From assembly GCF_009758205.1 (NCBI RefSeq), contig NZ_WRXN01000008.1, positions 1-64,000 of the forward strand: 64,000 nt of DNA, read 5' to 3'. The DNA comes from Chitinophaga tropicalis. Its GTDB lineage: Bacteria; Bacteroidota; Bacteroidia; Chitinophagales; Chitinophagaceae. The position numbers and the translations under genes are program-made. A model generated the notes under the pieces. That model saw nothing but the letters and a program-made list of their open reading frames with translations. It was not told the origin of the DNA and made no database searches. This document shows positions 1-7,317 of this stretch, in pieces; the first letter of the stretch is position 1, and the number at the start of each line of letters is the position of its first letter.

Positions 1-58
1 ACTGTTCTAAGGCCTTTTTCTTGAGGCCGTCGTAATCAAATTGATCATTCTTGCTCAT
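1..58 (-). CDS. Transposase N-terminus, IS256-like (partial, runs off left edge)
   Basis: Only the first 19 codons are in the window. They read leftward from the ATG at 56-58 and begin MSKNDQFDYDGLKKKALEQ. This resembles the start of the IS256/mutator-type transposases common in Bacteroidota, where a short acidic opening is followed by an FKKKAL-like helix. The segment from about 90 to 130 (tttgacacagttcattttac) would then be the non-coding end of the element, and may contain its terminal inverted repeat. The other end is not visible, so neither the repeat nor a target-site duplication can be confirmed. The family assignment comes from recall of N-terminal sequences and is tentative. Confidence 0.45.
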   Translation of the reverse strand, partial: MSKNDQFDYDGLKKKALEQ

Positions 59-200
59 AAAAAGAAACTTGTGTTAAAGGTCAGGAAATTATTTTAACCT
101 TTGACACAGTTCATTTTACAGTCTCAATTGTAACTGTTTTATATAGTGAGGTGTGTCATTCATGTTTTAATAAATTAAACGATTTCACTTTGGGGTTGGG

Positions 201-1243
201 TTAGGGCCTTTTTAGGATGTGCTTAAATTCTTTTTCAAAATCACTTTTAAAAGTTCTGTCCTGGTCAATCCTGAATTTTTCATATTCTGTTTCAGCTAAT
301 TTCATTGCCACCGCATGGCTTATTTTTCCTGCATCTTTTAAAATCTGGTATTCGTTAAATTGGAGAAAACCATCAAGTTTTTGTACCCAGTCAGACATCT
401 TCATTGGTAATTGTCTTGCAGCCTGATTCTCTGCATAGTCTAAGTACATAGATACAATTCTTTCCAACTCCTTAATTTCTTTTTCTATAAGGTAATTTTT
501 AGCGACAGCAATATCACTTTTGAGTACTTTGCCAGCAGGAGCATTTTTAAAGGTTTGTAATCCCATATGAGGTTTACTTGCATCAGCTCTTTCTGCTATT
601 ATTTGAGCTGCTGTCTTACCTGATATTGCATAATGTAATTTGTTTTGAACAGTCTTAAAGAATTGCTGAGTAATCTCAGCATCTTTATTATAATCAATAC
701 TGCACTGCTCATATATATCAGTTATTTTAAGATAAAATCTACGTTCGCTGGCTCGTATTTCTCTAATACGTTCAATAATTCGTCAAAGTAATCTTTACCA
801 AAACGTTGCCCTTGTTTTAGTCGTTCATCATCCAGTACAAATCCTTTTATAATATAATCCTTCAAGACTTTAGTGGCCCATATGCGAAATTGGGTCGCTT
901 CAAAACTATTAACTCTATAACCAATAGCAATAATTACATCAAGATTGTAAAAATCTAATACTCGTTTTACATCTCTGGAGCCTTCCTTTTGAACTACTCG
1001 AATTTTTCGAGCAGTTGCTGCCTCATCTAATTCTCCACTTCTATATATTTCTTTAAGATGATAAGTAATCGTGTGGCTTTCAATAGAAAACAGCTCCCCC
1101 ATTCTTTTTTGCGTTAACCAAAAAGTATCATCATTGTATACTACTTCAACTTTTATGTCTCCGTTAGGATTACTGTAGAATATGATATCGGCATTTTTAA
1201 GATTATCCTCCATTGATATAGTTATTGTAGGCAAATTAAACAT
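201..1243 (-). pseudogene. rhuM: rhuM-family protein, broken by a frameshift
   Basis: The gene reads leftward from 1243. The N-terminal 160 or so residues have the RhuM pattern: a DNA-binding-like segment with WLTQKRMGELF, then VQKEGSRDVKRVLDFYNLDVIIAIGYRVNS and an FRIWATKVLKDYIIKGF segment. After YFDELL the frame goes wrong and stops at 722. Shifting by one base near 774-777 restores the family continuation ERIREIRASERRFY, and this frame stays open through the C-terminal half to the stop at 201. A single missing base therefore splits an otherwise full-length gene of about 340 codons. RhuM proteins were named from a Salmonella pathogenicity island and occur on mobile DNA; their biochemical role is not settled. 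The neighbouring IS256-like end and other broken genes fit a decaying accessory region. A sequencing error at this base would also explain it. Confidence 0.85.
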
Positions 1244-1249
1244 CTCCTG

Positions 1250-1683
1250 AGTTTAGGCAAAACAAATTTTTGTTTTTATAAGATTGATTTCCATATTGCT
1301 ATGTTTGTACGTTCGGCAGTAAATCTGATAGTAGTGCATTCATTTATATTTTATGACGAAGGAAGATTTTCAATGCAGGTCCCACCAGAAATGCACTTGG
1401 ATCTGCAACTTCGTTCAATGAATAATGATAATCCGATCATACCTGGTATACGCCGGAGGCTATTCATGCTTTGGTGATTTGCAGGTATGACAAGTCTAAC
1501 GGGAAAATATATGTGCTGAATCCAGAAACCGGGCCGGCAATTGGTATTTCTCTTCCCTTATTTTTGTTTATAGTAAATATTCTTCGCAGTTGTGTTTTAC
1601 GAAGCGTTGATCTGCGTCTTTTCCCAGGGAGATATAATTTGCAAAATTTCGCACAATGCAATATATTTATACAAAATTTCTAG
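1250..1683. other. Intergenic stretch with gene fragments only
   Basis: No intact gene is supported here. On the plus strand from about 1443 to 1570 a protein-like segment (WYTPEAIHALVICRYDKSNG, then KIYVLNPETGPAIGI) is open but has no start and fades out. On the minus strand about 1580-1650 reads NYISLGKDADQRF and then a stop. Both look like debris from genes lost by rearrangement next to the truncated ridA. I do not recognise the parents. Confidence 0.4.
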
Positions 1684-1949
1684 CTGCTGCATACTCTGCA
1701 GGTAAACGGTAACATTCAGCACTTTTTTCATAGAGGTTCCGGCCTGTTTCAGGATGGCGCTTATATTATCTAAAGCCTGGCGTAACTCTTCGTTAAAGCC
1801 TGCATCCCCATTACCGATCTGGCCCGACACAAAAACCAACCCTTTGTATTCGGTATAATTACTGAATGATTCGGTCCTGCATTATTTGTTTGTGCATATG
1901 CGGTCGTTATAAACAACCCCATTACTGCGATAGTTATTAACTTTTTCAT
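1684..1949 (-). pseudogene. RidA/YjgF-family secreted protein, frameshifted and truncated
   Basis: The start at 1949 gives a clear signal peptide (MKKLITIAVMGLF, then an AYAQ cleavage site), one base downstream of the M28 peptidase stop and in the same direction. After about residue 25 the frame breaks. Moving one base restores SFSNYTEYKGLVFVSGQIG, the hallmark opening of RidA-type enamine/imine deaminases, followed by NISAILKQAGTSMKKVLNVTVYLQSM. Homology then stops abruptly near 1690 where a normal RidA would have about 30 further residues. So there is a frameshift near 1870-1885 and loss of the C-terminal part, including the region that usually carries the conserved arginine and glutamate of the trimer-interface pocket. 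It was probably the last gene of the MBL-M28-RidA operon. Confidence 0.75.
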
Positions 1950-1950
1950 T

Positions 1951-3345
1951 TTATAATCCATATTTACTGATAAGTGCAACCATGGCAGCCATTGCAGCTG
2001 CGCCCATAGCAACTTCCCTTTGATTAATTTTATCGTAGGTATCCAGTGCGCTATGATGAATATAAAACAACCGGCTATCGTCACAGTCAAGACTGATCAG
2101 CGCTGTTGCCTGTTCCTTCATAGGCGTCAGGTCAACACCGCGTTGCTGCAGCTGTATGTCACCTGCTTTATAAGGCATGAATAATTCTTTCCATTGTTGA
2201 AACCGAGCCATGGCTTCAGGTGTGGTTTCAATCCTGAATCCACGTGGCGCAAAGCCGCCTGCATCAGACTCAATAACGGCAACATGTTTTTCATTGCGCA
2301 ACCTGGCCTGTTTGGCATATTGGATGGCGCCATGTGCACCGGCCTCTTCATTCATGTATAGAATGATCCTCACGGTACGTTCGGGTTGTAGTGCAGTTGC
2401 CCTGAAAAGCCTCAGCACTTCCATGGCCTGTACTATACCAGTACCGTCGTCACTGGCACTTTCACTGAGGTCCCAGGAATCAAGATGTGCGCCTACCGTT
2501 ACATACTCCTCCCGGTATTTTGCTCCTCTGATCTCGGCTATTACATTATACGACTGCACATCGGGTAGCTGAATGCAATACATACGAAGCGTATACTGCA
2601 GGCCAGGATCTTTCTTCAAAGCATCACTTAGCAGATCGGCGCTATTGGTGCTCAGCGCTGCTGCCGGAATTTTCGGGACGGCCGTGTCGTAATTCATGGC
2701 GCCTGTATGCGGGTAATCATCTTTGGCGAGTGTTAATGACCTTACCAGCGCTCCAACGGCGCCCCTGCGGGAGGCTGCAATAGCCCCCTGCGCCCGTTGA
2801 TCTGCCGCAATCAGATAAGCTTTGAATGTCTCGATCTCACCCGCATCCATAGCCCGGTTGAAGAAAACAAACTTACCTTTTACTGCCTGATCGGGTAAAG
2901 CGGCCAATTCGGCCCACGACTTTACTTCAACAACGCCGGCCGTTAACAGGCCATCAGTGCCAATGGAGCCTCCCAGGGCAGTAACGTCCATTTTTACCCG
3001 CCGGCCTTTAGCCGTATAATAAGAAAGTTCTTTTGCACCCCTTACCCAATGAGGTACTGTTACGGGCTGCAGATATACACTATCCGACTTGTATTGCGCC
3101 AATACTTTTTTTGACCACTCAACGGTTTGCTGTGCCTGTAACGAGCCACTTATACGCGCGCCAATGCGGGAAGTGAGGTAACGCAGGTTAACATCCGTTT
3201 GGCCATTCTTTAAAGCCTCACTATAGAGCTTACGAAATAAGATGGAGTCGGATGAGTCAGGCACCTGGGCAAACATAGATAAACCAATGGCCAGCATTAC
3301 AGTCACCATAAAGGACTGTAATGCTAATTTGAATACTATTTTCAT
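1951..3345 (-). CDS. M28-family zinc metallopeptidase, exported
   Basis: This 464-residue protein has an N-terminal signal peptide (about residues 1-26, ending SMFAQ). The middle part (about 100-230) looks like a protease-associated (PA) insert. The C-terminal M28 catalytic domain shows GAHLDSWD at about residue 285 (zinc His and Asp), SDDGTG (bridging Asp), NEEAGAHG (general base Glu and zinc Glu), ESDAGGF (zinc Asp), and HHSALDTYD (zinc His). All ligands of a di-zinc aminopeptidase or carboxypeptidase are present. The family releases amino acids from peptides outside the cytoplasm; the exact specificity cannot be read here. It starts 7 bp after the MBL-fold gene ends, so the two are likely co-transcribed, with the broken ridA following by 1 bp. 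Confidence 0.9.
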   Translation of the reverse strand: MKIVFKLALQSFMVTVMLAIGLSMFAQVPDSSDSILFRKLYSEALKNGQTDVNLRYLTSRIGARISGSLQAQQTVEWSKKVLAQYKSDSVYLQPVTVPHWVRGAKELSYYTAKGRRVKMDVTALGGSIGTDGLLTAGVVEVKSWAELAALPDQAVKGKFVFFNRAMDAGEIETFKAYLIAADQRAQGAIAASRRGAVGALVRSLTLAKDDYPHTGAMNYDTAVPKIPAAALSTNSADLLSDALKKDPGLQYTLRMYCIQLPDVQSYNVIAEIRGAKYREEYVTVGAHLDSWDLSESASDDGTGIVQAMEVLRLFRATALQPERTVRIILYMNEEAGAHGAIQYAKQARLRNEKHVAVIESDAGGFAPRGFRIETTPEAMARFQQWKELFMPYKAGDIQLQQRGVDLTPMKEQATALISLDCDDSRLFYIHHSALDTYDKINQREVAMGAAAMAAMVALISKYGL

Positions 3346-3352
3346 ACGGTAA

Positions 3353-4306
3353 TTATTGACCGATGCCGGTGGTTGTGTAATTAACAGGGACCCAACTGTA
3401 ACCCTTGTTCATTTTACGAATATGACCGATGCCGGGGAACGACAGGTGATCGCCTGCTATCCAGTACCGGCCTTTGGCCGCATCTTCATACGCTTTTTTG
3501 CGTGCTGCTGCAGCCGCTTTAGGGTCTACATCGTAAACAATGGTTATATCAGGCTTAGTGAATTGCAGCGCGGCGACATGCATAATATCGCCCCAGAACA
3601 TTATTTTTTCACCTTTACCTGTCACCTGGTAAAAACTATGACCAGGCGTATGCCCCGGGCTGGCAACAGGCAGTATGCCCGGGAATAGCTCTGTGCTGTA
3701 ATCAAAGGTCTTCACCTTTCCAGCCTTAACATAAGGCAGCATTTTTAGTCGCGCCTGATCATAGTAAGGCTTCAGTCTCTCAGGAGCTTTGGCATAGCTT
3801 TCGTCGCTTAGCCAAAAGTCTGCTTCCTTTTTGCTTACATAAATGGTCGCATTGGGAAACACCATTTTATCACCATCCATTAAACCTCCGGTGTGATCGG
3901 TATGAATATGGGTAATCAAAACTGCATCTATCTCTTTTGGATCATAGCCAGCGCTGATCATACTGGCAGGCAGATGCCCGAGCGCAGGCCCATATAATTC
4001 GGAAGTGCCGGCATCTATCAAAATGAGTTTTCCTGCCGTTTTCACGAGGTAAGCATTTACTGAAGCTTCCACTACTGGTGTTTGAAAATTGGAGTGGGTC
4101 AGCTCCTCAATTTCAGCAGGTGTTGTATTTGTCATCAATTTATTCAGTTCCTGGGGAATGCTGCCATCCGAAAACGCAATGACCTCTATATCGCCAATCA
4201 TCATATGATAGCTACTGGGTTGTGGCAGCGGCTTTGCTTTTTCCTGTGCCGAAACAGTTAACGTGAAAAACAAAGCTGCTACAAAAAAATTTATATACCT
4301 TTTCAT
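3353..4306 (-). CDS. MBL-fold metallo-hydrolase, periplasmic
   Basis: This 317-residue protein begins with a signal peptide (about residues 1-20, VSAQ cleavage). The metallo-beta-lactamase fold is marked by LITHIHTDHTGG at about residues 133-144 (the HxHxDH metal site), a later SPGHTPGHS (third metal His), FWGDIMH (bridging Asp) and AGDHLSFPG (last His). The overall form resembles the broad lactonase/hydrolase branch of the fold, not a bona fide beta-lactamase, and its substrate is unknown. It is the first gene of a minus-strand operon with the M28 peptidase and the degraded ridA. It lies divergently from an HxlR regulator 195 bp away, which makes it the probable regulatory target. Confidence 0.9.
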   Translation of the reverse strand: MKRYINFFVAALFFTLTVSAQEKAKPLPQPSSYHMMIGDIEVIAFSDGSIPQELNKLMTNTTPAEIEELTHSNFQTPVVEASVNAYLVKTAGKLILIDAGTSELYGPALGHLPASMISAGYDPKEIDAVLITHIHTDHTGGLMDGDKMVFPNATIYVSKKEADFWLSDESYAKAPERLKPYYDQARLKMLPYVKAGKVKTFDYSTELFPGILPVASPGHTPGHSFYQVTGKGEKIMFWGDIMHVAALQFTKPDITIVYDVDPKAAAAARKKAYEDAAKGRYWIAGDHLSFPGIGHIRKMNKGYSWVPVNYTTTGIGQ

Positions 4307-4380
4307 TGTGTAATAATTTTAATTTGACTTAAAAAGCGAAACATCTTTCCGGCGGGCCCACTTTCAAAATAATTCATCTG

Positions 4381-4411
4381 CAAAGCTAGGATGCTTGTAT
4401 GCTGTAGACAA
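4381..4411 (-). promoter_or_regulatory. Putative Bacteroidota promoter for the MBL-M28 operon
   Basis: On the minus strand TAGCTTTG (4381-4388) matches the TAnnTTTG -7 box. TTG at 4409-4411 lies 20 bp upstream of it, as expected for the -33 element. It sits in the 195-bp divergent region shared with the hxlR-type gene. An HxlR dimer binding here could control both directions (inference). Confidence 0.45.
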
Positions 4412-4501
4412 GTACGCACTTCATTATAGCATAGGGCTAAAATTAGCTCTATACCCCTGTATTGTTTTATTGTTTAATTTCACTTCGTAAAACAGTATAT
4501 T

Positions 4502-4858
4502 ATGGCTGAAAGAAAGATTCCCAAAGACCTGAATTGCGGCATGGCCATGATCATGGAAATAATTGGCGGAAAATGGAAGCCTTGCCTGATCCATAATATC
4601 TGGAAAGGACATAAAAGGCCCAGCGAATTACAACGACTAAATCCCAAAGCCACGCGAAGGGTTTTGTATCAGCAACTTCAGGAACTGGAAGAACATGGAA
4701 TTATCAGCAGGGTAGTGCATCCCGTGCTTCCACCCAAAGTAGAATATTTCCTGACAGACCTGGGCTTATCATTACTTCCGGTGATCAGTGTTATGGATGA
4801 GTGGGGCTCCCAATATCTGGAAAATCCCGGCGTACACCCGAAGCTGAAAATAGCATAA
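4502..4858 (+). CDS. HxlR-family transcriptional regulator
   Basis: This is a compact 118-residue winged-helix protein. Family signatures are the early CGMAMIMEIIGGKWKPCLIHNI segment (with the characteristic Cys, and GGKWK before the first helix), RPSELQRLNPKATRRVLYQQLQELEEHGII (recognition helix) and SRVVHPVLPPKVEYFLTDLG (the wing followed by the YxLT-like motif). Regulators of this family often sense electrophiles or redox state through the N-terminal cysteine. The gene is divergent from the MBL-fold/M28 operon and probably controls it and itself. The start at 4502 gives the usual family length. A clear terminator follows at 4929. Confidence 0.92.
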   Translation: MAERKIPKDLNCGMAMIMEIIGGKWKPCLIHNIWKGHKRPSELQRLNPKATRRVLYQQLQELEEHGIISRVVHPVLPPKVEYFLTDLGLSLLPVISVMDEWGSQYLENPGVHPKLKIA

Positions 4859-4928
4859 TGCCATAGCGTACTATACTTATTGATTTGCGTCCACATTGAT
4901 CAGCAGGTGCTGTCCCGACTACAAAATG

Positions 4929-4962
4929 AAACCCTTCAAATCCAACGACTTGAAGGGTTTTT
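4929..4962 (+). terminator. Rho-independent terminator after the HxlR gene
   Basis: Perfect 11-bp stem aaacccttcaa (4929-4939) pairs with ttgaagggttt (4950-4960) around a 10-base loop, and is followed by a T run. It is placed 70 bp after the stop of the regulator gene. Confidence 0.85.
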
Positions 4963-4999
4963 AATTGGAATAATTTCTAAATAGTTTGAATTAAATGAA

Positions 5000-5200
5000 C
5001 TATTTAAAACTTCTAAGTAATTCTTCTATCTTTAATTCGCCTGCTATAGTTTGTGCACCATTTTCCATAACTTTTTCATAATCTCAGCTGTTCTTGCAGA
5101 AAATGCTAACGTCGTCCAACCACCATTTTCTGCTTTAAAACCTTCTGCATTTCTTACCGCGGCAAGACTTTTTCAGTCGTTTTTATTACGCCTTCCGGTA
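5000..5200 (-). pseudogene. C-terminal remnant of an unidentified gene
   Basis: Read on the minus strand, about 5060-5180 gives a coherent peptide (AAVRNAEGFKAENGGW, then TTLAFSARTAEIMKK). A one-base shift in an A-run near 5068-5072 is needed to continue as VMENGAQTIAGELKIEELLRSFK and reach a stop at 5000-5002. Upstream of about 5200 the frame breaks repeatedly. This has the look of the last 50-60 residues of a real gene with a homopolymer frameshift and a lost 5' part. I do not recognise the family. Confidence 0.4.
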
Positions 5201-5479
5201 ATGCTGCTATGTTCCGCGCCACTGGTCTACAAACGCATCTATTTCCACAACAGATTCGAAATTTGTCCCGTTGTCCCGACATATTTAATATCAAAAAGGG
5301 CATTAAGAGGCCCGTAGGACGTAGCCTTTACGGTCTTTTGTGTTTTTGTACAAATGATCTACTACTCAAAAAATTGACTTTTTAGTTTAATGAAATGGAC
5401 GAAAGACAATGAATGGTTAGAAATTATTGATATTAAAAAAATGAATGAAAATGAATAAAATCTGAGTAGTACCACGATC

Positions 5480-5487
5480 TACATTTG
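5480..5487 (+). promoter_or_regulatory. -7 box of a short-leader promoter before the DUF6934-like gene
   Basis: TACATTTG matches TAnnTTTG and lies 7 bases before the ATG at 5495. Initiation would give a leader of about three nucleotides. Confidence 0.5.
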
Positions 5488-5494
5488 TAATAAT

Positions 5495-5947
5495 ATGAGT
5501 ACAGAAAAATATCCTTATATACAAGCCAACATTTCCGCACAATTTGAATTTGAAAGTACTGGCCCAAATGGCGCCATTAAAAAGGTGGTGACATATGAAA
5601 TGATGGGTACTTTAGAAGGGGGAATACCTCTTTTTAATCTGGGATTTGGAGATTATAATGAGGATGATAAATCTTATAATGATCTGACAGTTTCCAACAA
5701 TGAAGATAAGCTCAAGGTATTGGCCACTGTTGCAAATACGGTACTGGATTTTACAGAGCCTTATGAAAAGGTTGCTATTCACGCTATAGGAAGCACACCA
5801 TCCAGAACCAGGTTATATCAAATGGGGATCAACGCTTATAGAAAAGAAATAGAGGCGCATTTTAAGATCCTGGGGTACAAAGACGGTAAATGGCAGGAAT
5901 TCAAATTTGCTACCAACTACGAGGCATTTCTGGTAATAAAAAAATAA
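5495..5947 (+). CDS. DUF6934-like protein of unknown function
   Basis: The 150-residue soluble protein has no signal peptide. Recognisable stretches are FEFESTGPNGAIKKVVTYE, IPLFNLGFGD, KLKVLATVANTVLDF and a GSTPSRTRLYQMGI segment. This layout matches what I recall of the DUF6934 family, found in Bacteroidota as small orphan genes often in variable regions. No biochemical function is known to me. The gene is followed 25 bp later by a 57-residue ORF and then by a broken third small ORF, suggesting a small accessory cassette. The possibility that this is a toxin-antitoxin-like or phage-defence pair rests only on size and context. Confidence 0.7.
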   Translation: MSTEKYPYIQANISAQFEFESTGPNGAIKKVVTYEMMGTLEGGIPLFNLGFGDYNEDDKSYNDLTVSNNEDKLKVLATVANTVLDFTEPYEKVAIHAIGSTPSRTRLYQMGINAYRKEIEAHFKILGYKDGKWQEFKFATNYEAFLVIKK

Positions 5948-5972
5948 TTGTAAATTTGCTTAAACAGGAAAA

Positions 5973-6146
5973 ATGGCGTATAAATTTTCCAAAATAGTTA
6001 AAGATAAAAATGAGCATGTAACCGGGCAGCAGGAGTCATCTTTGCCAGATCCCCGGAAGAGTCCATTTTTCATTAAACAGTTAGAAAAGGCGAAGGAATT
6101 TATGAAGAATAATCCAGTGCCTGGTGAGTTATTAAAAACAAAATAA
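5973..6146 (+). CDS. Small protein, 57 residues, partner of the DUF6934-like gene
   Basis: The reading frame starts ATG at 5973, 25 bp after the preceding stop, with a purine-rich aacaggaa just upstream. The product (MAYKFSKIVKDKN at the start, ending PVPGELLKTK) is very lysine-rich, hydrophilic and without membrane segments. The spacing and the plausible start suggest co-translation with the upstream gene. I do not recognise a family. A small basic protein paired with a 150-residue acidic one is compatible with an antitoxin or adaptor, but nothing in the sequence proves it. Confidence 0.55.
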   Translation: MAYKFSKIVKDKNEHVTGQQESSLPDPRKSPFFIKQLEKAKEFMKNNPVPGELLKTK

Positions 6147-6158
6147 ACTAGTATAATT

Positions 6159-6180
6159 AGCAGGACTGTACACTCCTGCT
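6159..6180 (+). terminator. Short hairpin after the 57-residue ORF
   Basis: agcagga (6159-6165) pairs with tcctgct (6174-6180) around an 8-base loop 13 bp after the stop. The downstream T tract is poor, so termination is uncertain. Confidence 0.3.
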
Positions 6181-6279
6181 ATCTTAAATTGAAATAATGT
6201 TAGAGAGCTGCACTAATGGTATGGTTCTCTTTTTTATTTATTTCAATCTATATCATTTTAATACAATCCGTATAACGAT

Positions 6280-6548
6280 ATGATTTTAACCAGTGATATA
6301 AGCAGATAAACGAATTACTATTAGCTTATCGTAATGGCACCTGTAAAATTGCATATTTTAGTCAAACCCTCCGTAGACTGGCCTTAATTTTTGAGTCTAA
6401 AGAATTGGAAGAAGTAATATACTTAACCGGAGTAGGTTGTATATATATAAAAGGGCCGTTTTCATTCTCAGTAAAATCTCTGATCGTTAAAAAAGATCCA
6501 GAAAATGGTAATACTATTATTTCAGACGAATCCCGGCAAGCAAATTAA
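6280..6548 (+). pseudogene. Third small gene of the cassette, apparently frameshifted
   Basis: An ATG at 6280 opens MILTSDI and stops after nine codons. Shifting one base near 6299 gives KQINELLLAYRNGTCKIAYF followed by an uninterrupted frame through RRLALIFESKELEEVIYLTG and PENGNTIISDESRQAN to a stop at 6546-6548. The composition looks coding and the total would be about 88 residues, so I infer a small gene with one indel near its start. A non-ATG start within the open frame is the alternative. No family is recognised. It follows the DUF6934-like pair in the same direction. Confidence 0.45.
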
Positions 6549-6715
6549 TATAGTGGGCAAGCACTATATCTTTAGCATCCCTGTTCTTCTTAGCCACACA
6601 AAAATACTAATCTTTTCAGCAAACAATAGCAGCAACTTGGTTCTATACGAAGAGCCTGTGGTAAAGTCTTTTGTATTATTCGTGGTTTAATGCAGCAGAT
6701 TTCCGGGGCGATTTT

Positions 6716-6723
6716 TATATTTG
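6716..6723 (+). promoter_or_regulatory. -7 box for a leaderless GNAT transcript
   Basis: TATATTTG fits TAnnTTTG and ends five bases before the ATG at 6729, so transcription would begin at or next to the start codon. This favours the 6729 start over the in-frame ATG at 6690, which lies upstream of the promoter. Confidence 0.55.
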
Positions 6724-6728
6724 CCCCC

Positions 6729-7256
6729 ATGCAACCAAAATTCAACATCACTTCTCTCAGCTCAAAACCAGAGATCATTTCATCCCTGGCGGAAATGATC
6801 ATTGAAACAGTTGCCCATGGAGGCTCTGTCAGTTTCATGCATCCGCTGGCGCCTGAAAAGGCGATAGCATTCTGGACAGCTTCCCTTGCCGCTGCAGACC
6901 GGGGAGAGCGGATTATATTAGGCGCTTTTGATAGAGATCTGCTTATCGGTACGGTAACACTGCATCTTGATTGTCCGCCGAATCAACCTCATCGCGGGGA
7001 AATTGCCAAGATGATGACGCGTGTAAAGTACCGGGGGCAGGGAGTTGCCCGTGCACTGCTAACAGAGGCAGAACGCCTGGCAGTAGAACATGGGAGAACT
7101 TTGCTGACGCTGGATACCGCTGAAGATGAGGGAGCAGCGGGGCTTTATGAGAAACATGGTTTTCAGAAGGCAGGTGTGATCCCGGATTTTGCGCTAAAGC
7201 CACATGGCGGGCTTACCAGCACTATCATTTACTGGAAAAAGATAGGTAGCTTATAA
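6729..7256 (+). CDS. GNAT-family N-acetyltransferase
   Basis: This 175-residue cytosolic enzyme has the acetyl-CoA fold. GTVTLHLDCP forms the central strands, EIAKMMTRVKYRGQGVARALL at about residues 95-116 is motif A with the pyrophosphate-binding RGQGVA loop, and GLYEKHGFQKAG is the C-terminal motif B. It transfers an acetyl group from acetyl-CoA to an amine; the substrate cannot be inferred. An upstream in-frame ATG at 6690 was not used because the TATATTTG promoter box lies between it and the chosen start. A strong terminator follows within 5 bp. Confidence 0.9.
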   Translation: MQPKFNITSLSSKPEIISSLAEMIIETVAHGGSVSFMHPLAPEKAIAFWTASLAAADRGERIILGAFDRDLLIGTVTLHLDCPPNQPHRGEIAKMMTRVKYRGQGVARALLTEAERLAVEHGRTLLTLDTAEDEGAAGLYEKHGFQKAGVIPDFALKPHGGLTSTIIYWKKIGSL

Positions 7257-7260
7257 TGAA

Positions 7261-7295
7261 AAACGCTTCAACCTGACGGTTGAAGCGTTTTTTTT
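7261..7295 (+). terminator. Strong rho-independent terminator between convergent genes
   Basis: Thirteen-base arms (7261-7273 and 7278-7290) pair perfectly around a 4-base loop, followed by an eight-T run. It terminates the acetyltransferase. On the other strand the A-run before the stem also gives a U tract for the thioredoxin-like gene. Confidence 0.93.
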
Positions 7296-7317
7296 ATTAT
7301 CATCCTACTAATTACAG

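Noticed and set aside
5051..5317. Plus-strand open frame of 88 codons
   Set aside because: The same DNA reads as a better protein-like remnant on the minus strand, and no promoter or homologous motif supports the plus frame.
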